In this document: in pieces, positions 51,833-61,147 of the stretch
Position numbering within the stretch: the first letter of the stretch is position 1
How the letters are laid out: every line of letters starts with the position of its first letter
Source: Desulfovibrio porci
GTDB taxonomy: Bacteria > Desulfobacterota > Desulfovibrionia > Desulfovibrionales > Desulfovibrionaceae
Reading direction: 5' to 3'
Assembly: GCF_009696265.1 (NCBI RefSeq)
Contig: NZ_VUMH01000010.1
Span: forward strand, 1-64,000
DNA length: 64,000 bases
Notes under the pieces: generated by a model
The model's database searches: none
What the model saw: the letters and a program-made list of their open reading frames with translations, nothing else
What the model was told of the DNA's origin: nothing
Position numbers and translations under genes: made by a program

Positions 51833-54157
51833 ATGTTCAAATTGTCCAACGCCATAATTTCCGTGCTGTTTCTTGCCGTGCTGGTCGTGGCGCTGATCTT
51901 CTCCATCCGGGACTACGGCGCCCGCACCACGCGGGACATCACCGCCAACCTGACTCTGCGCCTGCAGGAGTTCACCCTCTACGCGGCGGAGAACTTCCAG
52001 CGCCAGTTCGGGGAACGCCTCCGCGACCTGGAGGATCTGGCCCGCTTTCTCGCTGACGAGGATTTTCTGGTCAGCCCGGAAAGCGCGCGCCATTTCGGCC
52101 AGCTGCTGCTGGAGCCGGGCATACGCAATTTCGGCATTCTGGGGCCGGACGGCAAAGGCTTTTCCGCGCTGGGCCATGAACTGGACATGAGCGCGGACCC
52201 CGCTTTTCAGCACGCCCTGCGCGGCGACACAGGCATAGCCGCCGACATGAGTTCCACCTTTGACCAGCGCCGTGTGCTGGTCATTGCCGCGCCGGTGCGG
52301 CGCGGGGATAAGATCAAGGCCGTGCTGGTGGCGGGCATCAATACCGACGCCTTGCGGAGCAGCATTGAAACCAGAGCTTTTGACGGCCGGACCTACAATC
52401 TGGTTTTTGACAGCCGGGGCCACGTGCTTTTCGGCATATTGCCGCCGGGGCGCGATCTGGACACCCTGGTCCGGGATTTTCGGCAAAAGCGCGCCCAGTC
52501 GTCCCAAAGCGCCGCCCAAATGTGGGATTTTTTCAAGACCATGCGCGAGAGCGGCAATGCGGTACTGCGTTTTCAGGGCGCCGACTATGCTTTTTACATG
52601 AGCCGTGTGGATCTGGCGCGGAACGGCTGGCAACTGGTTTCCATCCTGCCGCAAGGCGTTCTGGATGAGTATATCGTCCGGCAGAATGCGGTGACCCGCA
52701 CCCTGATGCTGCGCGTATCCGCCATTATTGTCCTTTTGCTGCTCTTCGTCGTGTACACCCAGCGCCGCTCCCACCGGAACATCCGTCGACAGCAGGAAGA
52801 ATACAGCGCCATTATCGCCAACATTTCGGGCGGGGTGCAGAAAATCAGCGGCGTCAACGGCTTCTTCCTGTTTCTCAGCCAGAATTACCTCGATCTGCTG
52901 GGCTACAGCCGGGAAGAATTCGAGCGCATCTATGAGAACAGTTTCGCCAACACCATTTATGAGGAGGACCGGGATGCGGTGCTGCTGACCATGTCCCGGC
53001 AGCTGGAGCAGAACAAGGCCATTGACGTGGAGTACCGCACCCGGGCCAAAAACGGCGATCTGATCTGGCTCTACAACAAGGGCACCCTGACCTATGACGA
53101 ATGCCGGCAGCCCTATATCGCCAGCATCGTCTTCGACATCACGCAGAACAAGTCCATGCAGCAGGCCCAGCGTATTTCCGACGAGCGCTATCATTTCATT
53201 CTTGAGCAGCACGACATCATTATTTTTGAACAGGATCTGCTCAGCGGCGACTTTTATTGCAGCACGCGCTGGATGCAGTTGTTCGGCTCGGCGTTCAACA
53301 TTCTGGAGCCGGACCCGGACGGCAGCCAGATACCCGTGCACCCGGACGATCGCGAGGCGTTGCGGGACTTCCAGGACGCCCTGCAGCAGAGCCGGCGCGC
53401 GGCGGAGCTGCGCCTGCTCGACGTGGACGGCCTGTATCGCTGGTACAGGGTCGAAGCCTCCAACATCATGGACGGCAGCGGCTGGCCCATCTATGTCATC
53501 GGGATCATCACGGACATCGACAACCAGAAGAACCTGGAACTCAACCTGCGCAATCAGGCCGCGCGCGACAGCGCCACCGGCATGTACAACAAGCTCGCCA
53601 CGGAGCAGGCCATCGCCCGTTTTCTTGATCGGCACGGCCTGGACGGGCCGGGCGGCTATGCGATGTTCATGATTGATTTCGACAACTTCAAGAATATCAA
53701 CGACCGGCTGGGCCATGCCGTGGGCGATCAGGCCATCTGCGCCATGGCCCGGATCATCCGCCATAATTTCCGTCCTGCGGACATTGCGGGCCGTATCGGC
53801 GGCGACGAATTTCTGGTCTTCTGCACCGAACGGCTGAGCATGCAGCAGATCCGCGAACGGGCGGCCAAACTGGGCGGCGATCTGCATACCGAGTGGGGCG
53901 AAGGCGAAAACCGCTGCATACTTACCGCCAGCATGGGCGTGGCCTGCGCGCCCGACGACGGCCGCTGCTTTCCGGAACTTTACCAGCATGCCGACGAGGC
54001 CACCTATCAGGCCAAGCGGATGGGTAAAAACGGCTGTGTCTTCTACGCGGAAATGCGCGAAGCGGGCGCGTTGCCGCCTCCCGACGGGGCCAGCGTGGTC
54101 AATGCCGCCATTGACGCCCCCGCTGCTGAAAACGACGCGGAATCCGCCGGGTCATAG
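51833..54157 (+). CDS. Membrane diguanylate cyclase (Cache-PAS-PAS-GGDEF)
   Basis: A 774-aa c-di-GMP synthase. TM1 at residues 5-28 (IISVLFLAVLVVALIFS), periplasmic double-Cache-like sensor about 40-280, TM2 about 288-308 (LRVSAIIVLLLLFVVYTQ), then two PAS domains (about 320-440 and 445-570; each ends with an FDIT- or ITDI-type motif), and a GGDEF domain about 575-740. The active site GRIGGDEFLVF is intact at about residue 656, and the RPAD five residues before it matches the product-inhibition (I-site) RxxD. Start 51833 is the first ATG directly before TM1; the frame is open upstream to 51698. No EAL domain. Ligand unknown. Confidence 0.93.
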   Translation: MFKLSNAIISVLFLAVLVVALIFSIRDYGARTTRDITANLTLRLQEFTLYAAENFQRQFGERLRDLEDLARFLADEDFLVSPESARHFGQLLLEPGIRNFGILGPDGKGFSALGHELDMSADPAFQHALRGDTGIAADMSSTFDQRRVLVIAAPVRRGDKIKAVLVAGINTDALRSSIETRAFDGRTYNLVFDSRGHVLFGILPPGRDLDTLVRDFRQKRAQSSQSAAQMWDFFKTMRESGNAVLRFQGADYAFYMSRVDLARNGWQLVSILPQGVLDEYIVRQNAVTRTLMLRVSAIIVLLLLFVVYTQRRSHRNIRRQQEEYSAIIANISGGVQKISGVNGFFLFLSQNYLDLLGYSREEFERIYENSFANTIYEEDRDAVLLTMSRQLEQNKAIDVEYRTRAKNGDLIWLYNKGTLTYDECRQPYIASIVFDITQNKSMQQAQRISDERYHFILEQHDIIIFEQDLLSGDFYCSTRWMQLFGSAFNILEPDPDGSQIPVHPDDREALRDFQDALQQSRRAAELRLLDVDGLYRWYRVEASNIMDGSGWPIYVIGIITDIDNQKNLELNLRNQAARDSATGMYNKLATEQAIARFLDRHGLDGPGGYAMFMIDFDNFKNINDRLGHAVGDQAICAMARIIRHNFRPADIAGRIGGDEFLVFCTERLSMQQIRERAAKLGGDLHTEWGEGENRCILTASMGVACAPDDGRCFPELYQHADEATYQAKRMGKNGCVFYAEMREAGALPPPDGASVVNAAIDAPAAENDAESAGS

Positions 54158-54198
54158 TGCAAAACCGGCGTTGCCCTCCGCCCGCCGGATTTGCCCGG

Positions 54199-54221
54199 AG
54201 AGCCGCGTGAAGCGGCTCTTT
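54199..54221 (+). terminator. Possible terminator after the diguanylate cyclase gene
   Basis: AGAGCCGC (54199-54206), loop GTGAA, GCGGCTCT (54212-54219) followed by TT. An 8-bp stem, weak T-run. A second GC-rich hairpin (GGCGCC...GGCGCC) lies at about 54245-54268, just before galE. Confidence 0.5.
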
Positions 54222-54299
54222 CAGGACGGGCGGGAAGCGAAAACGGCGCCGCACGGCGCGCGGCGCCCGCATAAGGAACGAGCAAGGGAGGGAAGCGTC

Positions 54300-55286
54300 A
54301 TGTCCATTCTGGTCTGCGGCGGAGCCGGTTATATCGGTTCCCATAATGTGCGCGCCCTGCTGGCGCGCGGCGAGGAGCCCGTCGTCATCGACAATTTTCT
54401 GACCGGCCACCGTCAGGCTGTGCCCGGCGGCGTGCGCCTGTACCAGGGCGACATCCGCGACTCCGCGGCGCTGGACCGGGTCTTTGCCGAAAACAGCATC
54501 GAGGCGGTGCTCCATTTCGCGGCCAGTTCCCTGGTGGGCGAGAGCATGGAAAAGCCGCTGCCCTATTTCAACAACAATGTCCACGGGATGCAGACGCTGT
54601 TGGAAGCCATGCTGCGGCACGACGTGGACAAGATCGTCTTTTCCTCCACGGCGGCGGTTTACGGCGAGCCGGAGAGCGTGCCCATCAGCGAGGACGCCCC
54701 CACCCGGCCCACCAACCCGTATGGCGAGAGCAAATTGATGATGGAGCGCATCATGGACTGGGCGGGCCGGGCCCACGGCATGCGCTCGGTGGTCCTGCGC
54801 TATTTCAACGTGGCCGGAGCCCTGCCCGGCGGCGAGATCGGCGAGGACCACCGTCCGGAAAGCCATCTCATTCCCCTGATTCTTCAGGTGCCGCTGGGGC
54901 AGCGTCCGCATATCACCGTTTTCGGCGAGGATTATCCCACGCCCGACGGCACCTGCGTCCGGGACTATCTGGACGTCATGGATCTGGCCGACGCCCACAT
55001 GCGCGCCCTGGACCATCTGCGGCGCGGCCGGGAGAGCGTGGTCTGCAATCTGGGCAACGGGCAGGGTTTTTCCGTCCGGGCCATGATCGAGGCCGCGCGC
55101 CGGGTCACGGGGCACGCCGTCCCCATGCGCGCGGGCCCGCGCCGGGCGGGGGACCCGGCCCGCCTGGTGGCCTCGTCGGAGCGCGCGCGGCAGGTGCTGG
55201 GCTGGGAGCCGAAGGTGGACATTGAAGGCATTATCGCTTCGGCCTGGGAGTGGCATCGCGCGCATCCGCACGGTTTCAGCGACTAG
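54300..55286 (+). CDS. galE: UDP-glucose 4-epimerase
   Basis: A 328-aa extended short-chain dehydrogenase interconverting UDP-glucose and UDP-galactose for LPS and polysaccharide. NAD motif GGAGYIGSHNVRALL at residues 7-21, VVIDNFLTGHRQAV, AVLHFAASSLVGESMEKPL, catalytic STAAVYGEP with YGESK at about 140, VVLRYFNVAGALPGGEIGED and the GalE signature DYPTPDGTCVRDYLDVMDLA. GGGAGGG precedes ATG 54300. Length equals the family. Confidence 0.95.
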   Translation: MSILVCGGAGYIGSHNVRALLARGEEPVVIDNFLTGHRQAVPGGVRLYQGDIRDSAALDRVFAENSIEAVLHFAASSLVGESMEKPLPYFNNNVHGMQTLLEAMLRHDVDKIVFSSTAAVYGEPESVPISEDAPTRPTNPYGESKLMMERIMDWAGRAHGMRSVVLRYFNVAGALPGGEIGEDHRPESHLIPLILQVPLGQRPHITVFGEDYPTPDGTCVRDYLDVMDLADAHMRALDHLRRGRESVVCNLGNGQGFSVRAMIEAARRVTGHAVPMRAGPRRAGDPARLVASSERARQVLGWEPKVDIEGIIASAWEWHRAHPHGFSD

Positions 55287-55353
55287 AACAGATTAATTTT
55301 GAAACGCTCTAAGCCTGAACCCGGACGCGGTCTGGTTCGCGGCGGATGAAAGA

Positions 55354-55401
55354 GAACAAGAGGAGCGGCATCGCGTATGGGCGATGCCGCTCCTCTTGTT
55401 C
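55354..55401. terminator. 21-bp perfect hairpin between galE and the chemoreceptor pseudogene
   Basis: 55354-55374 and 55381-55401 are perfect inverted copies (GAACAAGAGGAGCGG... / ...CCGCTCCTCTTGTTC) around the loop GTATGG. It separates the convergent galE and chemoreceptor genes, so it probably ends transcription from both sides, although a T-run is lacking. The loop again starts with GTAT as in the GGCGCGCC hairpins. Confidence 0.75.
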
Positions 55402-55430
55402 CGCGGAAACTTTCAGAACCGGGGGGCTTG

Positions 55431-57503
55431 CTATTCCTGTTTCATCTGCGCCACCAGCGCCCTCAGGTCCTCGGTCTGGGCGGCGAGCCCGGCCACGGCT
55501 TTGGCGGCTTCCGCCATGGTTTCGGCGGTCTGGCCGATCATGCTGCTGACCTGCCCGACGTTGGCGTTGATTTCTTCCGAAGCGGCGGATTGTTCCTCGC
55601 TGGCGGTCGCAATGGCGCGAATCTGGTCCGCCGTGGCCTCGGCGGTGGCCACGATGTCGCTGAGGGCGAGGCCGGAATCATTGGCATAGCCCGTGGCCCT
55701 GCTGATCTGGACCACGGCGTTTTCCACCGAGGCCATGCTTTTGTTGGTGCTTTCCTGAATGGCCTTGATGGCGTTGCCCACATCGTGGGTGGAGGCCATG
55801 GTTTTTTCGGCCAGCTTGCGCACTTCGTCGGCCACCACGGCGAAACCGCGCCCGGCTTCGCCCGCGCGCGCCGCCTCAATGGCCGCGTTGAGGGCCAGCA
55901 GATTGGTCTGGTCCGCGATATCCGAAATGACGGTCATGATCTGGCTGATGGCTCCGGCGTGCTCGTTGAGTTGCTCCATATCCGTCTGCAGTTCCAGCGA
56001 AACCGTACGGACCTGCTCAATACTCTGCAGGGACTGGTGCACGATCTGCGCGCCGTGTTCAGCCTTGGCCCTGGTGTCGCCGGAGAATTGGGTGGTTGTG
56101 GAGACGTTGCGGGCCACTTCGCGCACCGTGGCGTCCATTTCGTTGATGGCGGCCGCCGCCTCGGTCAGACGCTGGGCCGATTGAGAGGCCATGCGGTCGG
56201 ACTGTTCGATCTGGACGGAGAGCGAGCCGGATGCGGCGGAAATGACCCGGATGGCTTCATCCAGCCTGTCGGCCACAGCCAGCATGGCCTCGGTCTTGGT
56301 CCGGGCCGCCGCACCGGCTTCCTCGGCCTGGAGCATGGAGGAGCGGGCCTTTTCTCCCTCGCTGTGGGCTTTTTGCTCGTTTTCCCTGGCTTGGCGCAGA
56401 GTTTCGCTGATATGGGCGAGCATTTTGGCAAAGCTCTCGTACAGGCGCAGCAATTCGCCGGAAAACAGTTTTCTGTCAGGCAGGCTGGCCTGGATGTCGC
56501 CGTTGGCGATGGTTTCGGATGTGCTGTTGAGCAGGCCCAGAGGCCGGTTGATGCTGCGCAGGATGAGCGTACCCAGAATGAAGACCGCCACGGCCATGAG
56601 CAGCGAGAAAATCAGGCTGACTTTCAGCATGGCGTAGGTGCCTTCAAAAACTTCACTGGCGTCGATGGCGTAAATGTATTTCCAGCCGTGCCGGTCGCTG
56701 AAGACGTTGATCAGCACATCCCGGCCGTTGACCTCGGTCATGCGCACGCCGTCGGACATGGCGTAGACCTTGTCGAGTCCGGGCATTTTTTTGTCAGCCA
56801 CTTTGCTGAACAAAGCCTCCGCGACGCGGGTGGCCACGATGATGCCGTTGGGATCAATCAGGGTCAGGCGGCCGGTCTGCCCGATTTCCATGGCGGAAAT
56901 GTTTTGGGAGAGCGTGGACAGACTCACTTCAATGTAGGAGACGCCGATCAGTTTGTTGTTCTCCCTGACCGTATGGGCGAAAGAGCACACGGGCGTGCCC
57001 GCCGCGGTCAGATAGATTGAATGGGATGCGCCCGAGCCGCTGGCTTCGGCGCTTTGAAACCAGGGACGCTTGCGCGGGTCGAAACCGGCGGGATAGTCGA
57101 TGGGGGGCTACTCCATAAAACCCCCGTCCGTGGAGCCGTAGCCTATGGCCAGATAGGAAGCGTTGGAAGCGGCGAGTTGTTCCAGTATCTTGTCCAGGGT
57201 CATGGCCTGGGGGCTCATGTCCGCGCGGGTGTGGGTCCTGGCCGTGTCCAGATGGACGTGGGAAGGAAGACGCCCGGCGGCCTGGGCCGTCTGCGGCAGA
57301 CCGGCCAGAAAGGCGCTGTTGTTCTCGGCGTCTCTGAAGAAAAGCGCGACATAGCCGGCGGCGCTTTGCACGACGGTTTTGGAACCGCTCGCGGCCAGTT
57401 GATAACTGCTTTCATAGGCATAGTACGCCATGAAGGACACTACAAGCACGATGGCCGCGATAAAGGAAGCCATAAGACTGACGAGTTTGGCGCGTATGGT
57501 CAC
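55431..57503 (-). pseudogene. Methyl-accepting chemotaxis protein interrupted by one amber codon
   Basis: Read from ATG 57503 the frame encodes a 690-residue chemoreceptor except for a single in-frame TAG at 57108-57110 (residue 132). Before it: TM1 (SLMASFIAAIVLVVSFMAYY) and the start of a dCache sensor, ending YLAIGYGSTDGGFME. After it in the same frame: [18 protein letters not shown], which is the unbroken continuation of the Cache domain, then TM2 ([19 protein letters not shown]), HAMP, and the signalling domain with [21 protein letters not shown] and ending [12 protein letters not shown] Trp (TGG) or Gln (CAG) codon would restore the gene. No other frameshift or deletion is visible, so the change is recent or an error. 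TAG read-through with pyrrolysine is not supported by anything here. Confidence 0.88.
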
Positions 57504-58335
57504 TGGTTACTCCTGTATGAGGGCGCGCCGCGCCGGACCTTCGTGAAGATGAAGGCTGCCTGGCGGGCTTGAAAATAGCTGAAGAAACCGGCGCGCCCCG
57601 GCAGGGCGCGCCGTTGGCGAAGATGTGGACCGGGAGAGGGGACCGGGCCTGGGCTTCGCGGGGAAACCGTCCGGGACCTCAGGCGCGCGAACGTGACGCT
57701 CAAGCCTGTGCCGCGGAGATTTTCCCCAATCTACATCCACAACATGGTATGCCTGTTAAGCGTAAACGAAATATGGGAAGATGCAACAGGAAATTTACGA
57801 TTTATCAAGCGTTATTGGAAAACATATTTATTATTACCCTAATATATGTATTTTATTTATTGTAATAAATAATGGTAATTATAATTGGGTTCATTTTTGA
57901 AATTATCACTCTATTATGTGATTGCCATCGGGCGGTTGCGCGGCAACGTGCCCGGACGCGGAAGTCATATCCGGGTAAGGCGTTTTGCGTCAGCGGCTGG
58001 CCAGAGAGAGCGGAAGACTCCAGTTGCTGATCTGCACTTTCCGGGTGGTGAAGGCGGAAATTACGCTGTGCTGCTTGTGCTTTTGCAGCGCTCTGGCCAG
58101 GGTGGCCTGTGGATGCAAGGAGCACGTGATGGGCACAGAGGAATGCTGCACGCAGATGTCCGCATTCGCCCCACCATGCCCACATCGGCCGGAGACGGCG
58201 CGGGGTGTTCCCGTCATACGGCATTGCCAGGGGCGGGCGGTGAGTATATTCTGAGGAGAATGGGCGAACTTTTTTGCCCATATTGAGGCATTCCAGACGC
58301 GACCGCATTGGCCGCAACCTGTACAAGGAAAGTAT
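57504..58335. other. 830-bp region without a recognisable gene
   Basis: It holds the chemoreceptor promoter side with a hairpin CGGCGCGCC (57589-57597)/GGCGCGCCG (57605-57613), and an A/T-rich patch at about 57765-57910. Within the patch is the perfect palindrome TTATTTATT-GT-AATAAATAA (57853-57872), a possible operator. From about 57930 to 58300 there are several open frames on both strands, one Cys-rich on plus (57985-58254), but none resembles a known protein; they may be debris of a lost gene. Confidence 0.4.
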
Positions 58336-59373
58336 ATGTACTCAACAATCCTCAACATCTTCCGGCGCGCGCTGGGAATTTTTTTGCTGCTCTGGCTGGT
58401 CGCACCGGCCATGCCGGTCCCGGCCGCGCCACACGAGGCGCCCATGAACGCAAAGTATTCCATGCCGCCGCTCAGCGAGCGGGAGGCTGACGTTTTATTG
58501 CGCAAAGCCACGGAGGCCCCGTACACGGGCCGCTATCTCGACAATCACGCGGCAGGCACCTATATCTGCCGTCAGTGCGGCATGCCGCTTTACCATTCCG
58601 AGGACAAGTTCGAATCCGGCTGCGGCTGGCCCAGCTTTGACGACGCCGTGCCCGGCGCGGTGCGCCGTGTGCCCGATGCCGACGGACGGCGGGTGGAAAT
58701 CCTCTGCGCGTATTGCGGCGGCCATTTGGGCCATGTTTTTGAGGGCGAGGGATTCACGGCCAAGGACACCCGCCATTGCGTCAATTCCCTGTCCATGAGC
58801 TTCGTTCCGGCGGGCGGCGAGGAGGAAAAGGCGGCCTTTGCACGCGCAAAAGAGGCTGCCGCCTGCTCCGGCACAGCCGTCGTGGCCGGGGGTTGCTTCT
58901 GGGGCGTGGAAGACGCCTTCCGCAAGTTGCCCGGCGTTTGCGATGCCGTTTCCGGCTATACGGGCGGGCATGCGCCGGAGCCGAGTTATGAAGAGGTCAG
59001 CCGGGGCGGTACCGGGCACGCCGAAGCCGTGCGGGTGCGTTTTGATCCGTCCAAGGTTTCCTATGAACAGATTTTGCGGCGCTTTTTCGAGATTCACGAT
59101 CCCACCCAGCTCAACCGCCAGGGTCCGGATGTGGGCGAGCAATACCGTTCGGCTGTGTTTTATCTGGATGAGGAGCAGAAGGCCGTGGCCGAAAAGCTCA
59201 TGGCCCGGCTCAGGGAACTGGGCTACAAGGTGGTCACGCAATTGTGTCCGGCCGGAGCCTTTTATGAGGCTGAAGCCTATCACCAGCGCTTTGCGGAGCG
59301 CACCGGCCGGGGAGCCTGTCATCTGCCGGTGCCGCGTTTCGAGCGCCGCGCCGACGGCAGCCCGGCGGAATAG
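58336..59373 (+). CDS. msrBA: Secreted MsrB-MsrA fusion methionine sulfoxide reductase
   Basis: A 345-aa bifunctional enzyme. Residues 1-33 form a signal peptide (ALGIFLLLWLVAPAMPVPAA), so it works outside the cytoplasm. MsrB domain about 45-165: zinc Cys pairs in TYICRQCGMPL and ILCAYCGGHLGHVF, substrate motif ESGCGWPSFDDA, catalytic Cys in DTRHCVNSLSMSF. MsrA domain about 178-335: catalytic GGCFWGVEDAF, GYTGGHAPEPSYEEV, GHAEAVRVRFDP and DVGEQYRSAVFY. Order B then A, the reverse of Neisseria PilB's A-B order, and without its thioredoxin domain. It repairs both epimers of oxidised methionine in envelope proteins. AGGAAAG precedes ATG 58336. Confidence 0.93.
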   Translation: MYSTILNIFRRALGIFLLLWLVAPAMPVPAAPHEAPMNAKYSMPPLSEREADVLLRKATEAPYTGRYLDNHAAGTYICRQCGMPLYHSEDKFESGCGWPSFDDAVPGAVRRVPDADGRRVEILCAYCGGHLGHVFEGEGFTAKDTRHCVNSLSMSFVPAGGEEEKAAFARAKEAAACSGTAVVAGGCFWGVEDAFRKLPGVCDAVSGYTGGHAPEPSYEEVSRGGTGHAEAVRVRFDPSKVSYEQILRRFFEIHDPTQLNRQGPDVGEQYRSAVFYLDEEQKAVAEKLMARLRELGYKVVTQLCPAGAFYEAEAYHQRFAERTGRGACHLPVPRFERRADGSPAE

Positions 59374-59398
59374 GGGAGCGCGACGGATGCAGCATAGC

Positions 59399-59428
59399 AT
59401 GGAGGCGGGCTTTGTCCGCCTCCATTTG
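59399..59428. terminator. Terminator between msrBA and the convergent MFS gene
   Basis: ATGGAGGCGG (59399-59408), 7-nt loop, CCGCCTCCAT (59416-59425), then TTTGCC. A 10-bp perfect stem 25 bp after the msrBA stop. Confidence 0.8.
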
Positions 59429-59463
59429 CCATAAGAAGTCCACGCGCTCTTTTTCCGAAGCGT

Positions 59464-60660
59464 CTAGGCGTGCAGCCGCCGCAGCACCGGCGCCAGGCAG
59501 ACGATGGCCGCGCCCGCCCCCACAATAGGCGCCAGGGCCCAGCGCAGGTCCAGCAGGTGGGAAAGAAAGCCCACCATGGGCGGGCAGGCCAGGAAGCCCA
59601 GAAAGCTCAGGGAAGAAACCAGGGAAATAGCCACGCTGGTGGGCACCTTGCGGGATTTGCCCGCCAGACTGTAGCAGAGCGGCACCACCGAAGCCATGCC
59701 GAAGCCCACCAGGGCCAGACCCGCGGTGGCGGCCTCCAGCCGGGGCAGGAGCAGAGCCAGAGCCATGCCCCCGGCAATGCAGCAGCCGCTCAGTTGCAGC
59801 ACTGGCGTCACGCCGTAACGGCTCACCAGCCGGTCGGCCACGAAGCGGCCTATGACCATGGCCGTCATGCAGGCCACGTAGCCCAGACGGATCAGTTCCT
59901 CGCCGGGGCGGATGACCTGGGCGAAATAGACCGAACTCCAGTCATACATGGCCCCTTCCGTGGCCATGCTGCCAAAAGCGATGAATCCCAGCAGGATCAG
60001 ATAAAGATCCGGCCGGTAGGAAGGTTTGTCCGTCGCGGCATCCCGCTTTTTGCCCAGGCGCACGTCGCGCGGCAGGGTCCAGCGCCGCAGGCCGGCCAGC
60101 ACCGCCAGACTCAGCGCGAACACCAGACAGAAATGGACCAGGGGCTTCACGCCCAGCGGGGCCAGCACCGCCCCCAGAATGCCGCCCGCCAGGCCGCCCA
60201 GGCTCCACATGCCGTGGAAAGTGGCCATAATGCTGCGGCCGTACAGGGTTTCCACGCCCACGGCCTGCGAATTGAGCGAAATGTTCAGCATATTGTCCGT
60301 AAAGCCGAAGCTGAACAGAGCCGCGAACAGCAGAACGGTGGAAGGGGCGAGCCCCAGGCTCACCAGACTTGAGCCGAAAAGGATCATGGACAGGATCACC
60401 ACGTTGCGGCTGCCGCAACGTTCAATGAGCCAGGCGGAAAAGGCGATGGACAGCACCTGTCCCAGCGGCGCGGCGAACAGCACGCCGCCGAGCTGGGCGT
60501 CACTGAGGCCCAGATGCTGTTTGACGTCCGGGATGCGGCTGGCCCAACTGGCGAAAATCAGGCCCATGACCAGAAAAAAACTGCTGATGGCCGTGCGGTA
60601 GTAAGCCTTGGGGGAATGCGGGCGCAAGTGGTGCAGATGGTCCGCGAAAATATGGCGCAT
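59464..60660 (-). CDS. MFS transporter
   Basis: A 398-aa major-facilitator protein with twelve predicted helices. Start 60660 (MRHIFADHLHHLRPHSPKAY) is the first ATG before the first helix FFLVMGLIFASWASRIPDVK; the longer frame lacks support. SRIPDVKQHLGLSDAQLGGVLF, FGFTDNMLNISLNSQAVGVE and GRSIMATFHGMWSLGGLAGG resemble the YbjJ/fucose-permease-like branch, whose substrates are mostly unknown. It is monocistronic; the side upstream of it carries a TTGATCAA palindrome near 60703. Confidence 0.82.
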   Translation of the reverse strand: MRHIFADHLHHLRPHSPKAYYRTAISSFFLVMGLIFASWASRIPDVKQHLGLSDAQLGGVLFAAPLGQVLSIAFSAWLIERCGSRNVVILSMILFGSSLVSLGLAPSTVLLFAALFSFGFTDNMLNISLNSQAVGVETLYGRSIMATFHGMWSLGGLAGGILGAVLAPLGVKPLVHFCLVFALSLAVLAGLRRWTLPRDVRLGKKRDAATDKPSYRPDLYLILLGFIAFGSMATEGAMYDWSSVYFAQVIRPGEELIRLGYVACMTAMVIGRFVADRLVSRYGVTPVLQLSGCCIAGGMALALLLPRLEAATAGLALVGFGMASVVPLCYSLAGKSRKVPTSVAISLVSSLSFLGFLACPPMVGFLSHLLDLRWALAPIVGAGAAIVCLAPVLRRLHA

Positions 60661-61071
60661 GCGAATCTCCTGCCGTGCGCGGCGAGGGGTTTGGGGAACA
60701 ATGGTTTGATCAACCAAACAATAGCGCTTGTAGCGCCAAAACCCGCGGTTGAAAAGCTCCCGCAAGAGCTGTTTTCCGGTCAAGCGCATCGTGAGCATTT
60801 CAACATTTCGAAAATAATCTGCTCAACGGCTTGCCCGACAATCAGTCAGACAAACGGCCGACGCGCGCGGCAGGGCGGGCAGAAGGCATGATGCTGAGGG
60901 TCCGTAGGTCCGCTTGCCATTGAATATATTCTATTTCCAACGGCTACGCTGCCCGCGTGCTGGGGGAACGCCGTTTTCCTTGCAATGGGGGTTCCGCCGC
61001 CTGCTCCGGCAGCCGCCAGGCGTTGTGCTTTCAAAAAGCAAAATGCTCCAGGGCCGTCTCGCGCTGTTCTG
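60661..61071. other. Gap upstream of the MFS gene, no gene recognised
   Basis: About 410 bp without a recognisable protein. A short palindrome TGGTT-TGATC-AACCA lies at about 60700-60714 and a small hairpin GCGCT-TGT-AGCGC at about 60725-60737, both in the promoter side of the MFS gene. Nothing else is visible. Confidence 0.4.
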
Positions 61072-61111
61072 CAGACAAAAAGCGGGCCCTTCTTCTCCGG
61101 AAGAAGGGCCC
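61072..61111 (-). terminator. Terminator of the nitrate/sulfonate-type ABC operon
   Basis: GGGCCCTTCTTC (61084-61095), loop TCCG, GAAGAAGGGCCC (61100-61111): a 12-bp perfect stem. On the minus strand it is followed by GCTTTTTGTC. It lies 37 bp after the stop codon of the binding-protein gene. Confidence 0.9.
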
Positions 61112-61147
61112 TTGTCTCACCCGCCGGAGCGGACAGTATCATTCAGT

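Noticed and set aside
57108-57110. TAG in the chemoreceptor as a pyrrolysine or programmed read-through codon
   Set aside because: No pyl genes or read-through context are visible, and chemoreceptors have Trp or other ordinary residues at this place; a point mutation is simpler.
57853-58326. 157-codon minus-strand frame and plus-strand frames at 57885-58286
   Set aside because: No family resemblance, poor ribosome sites, overlapping frames on both strands; not supported as genes.
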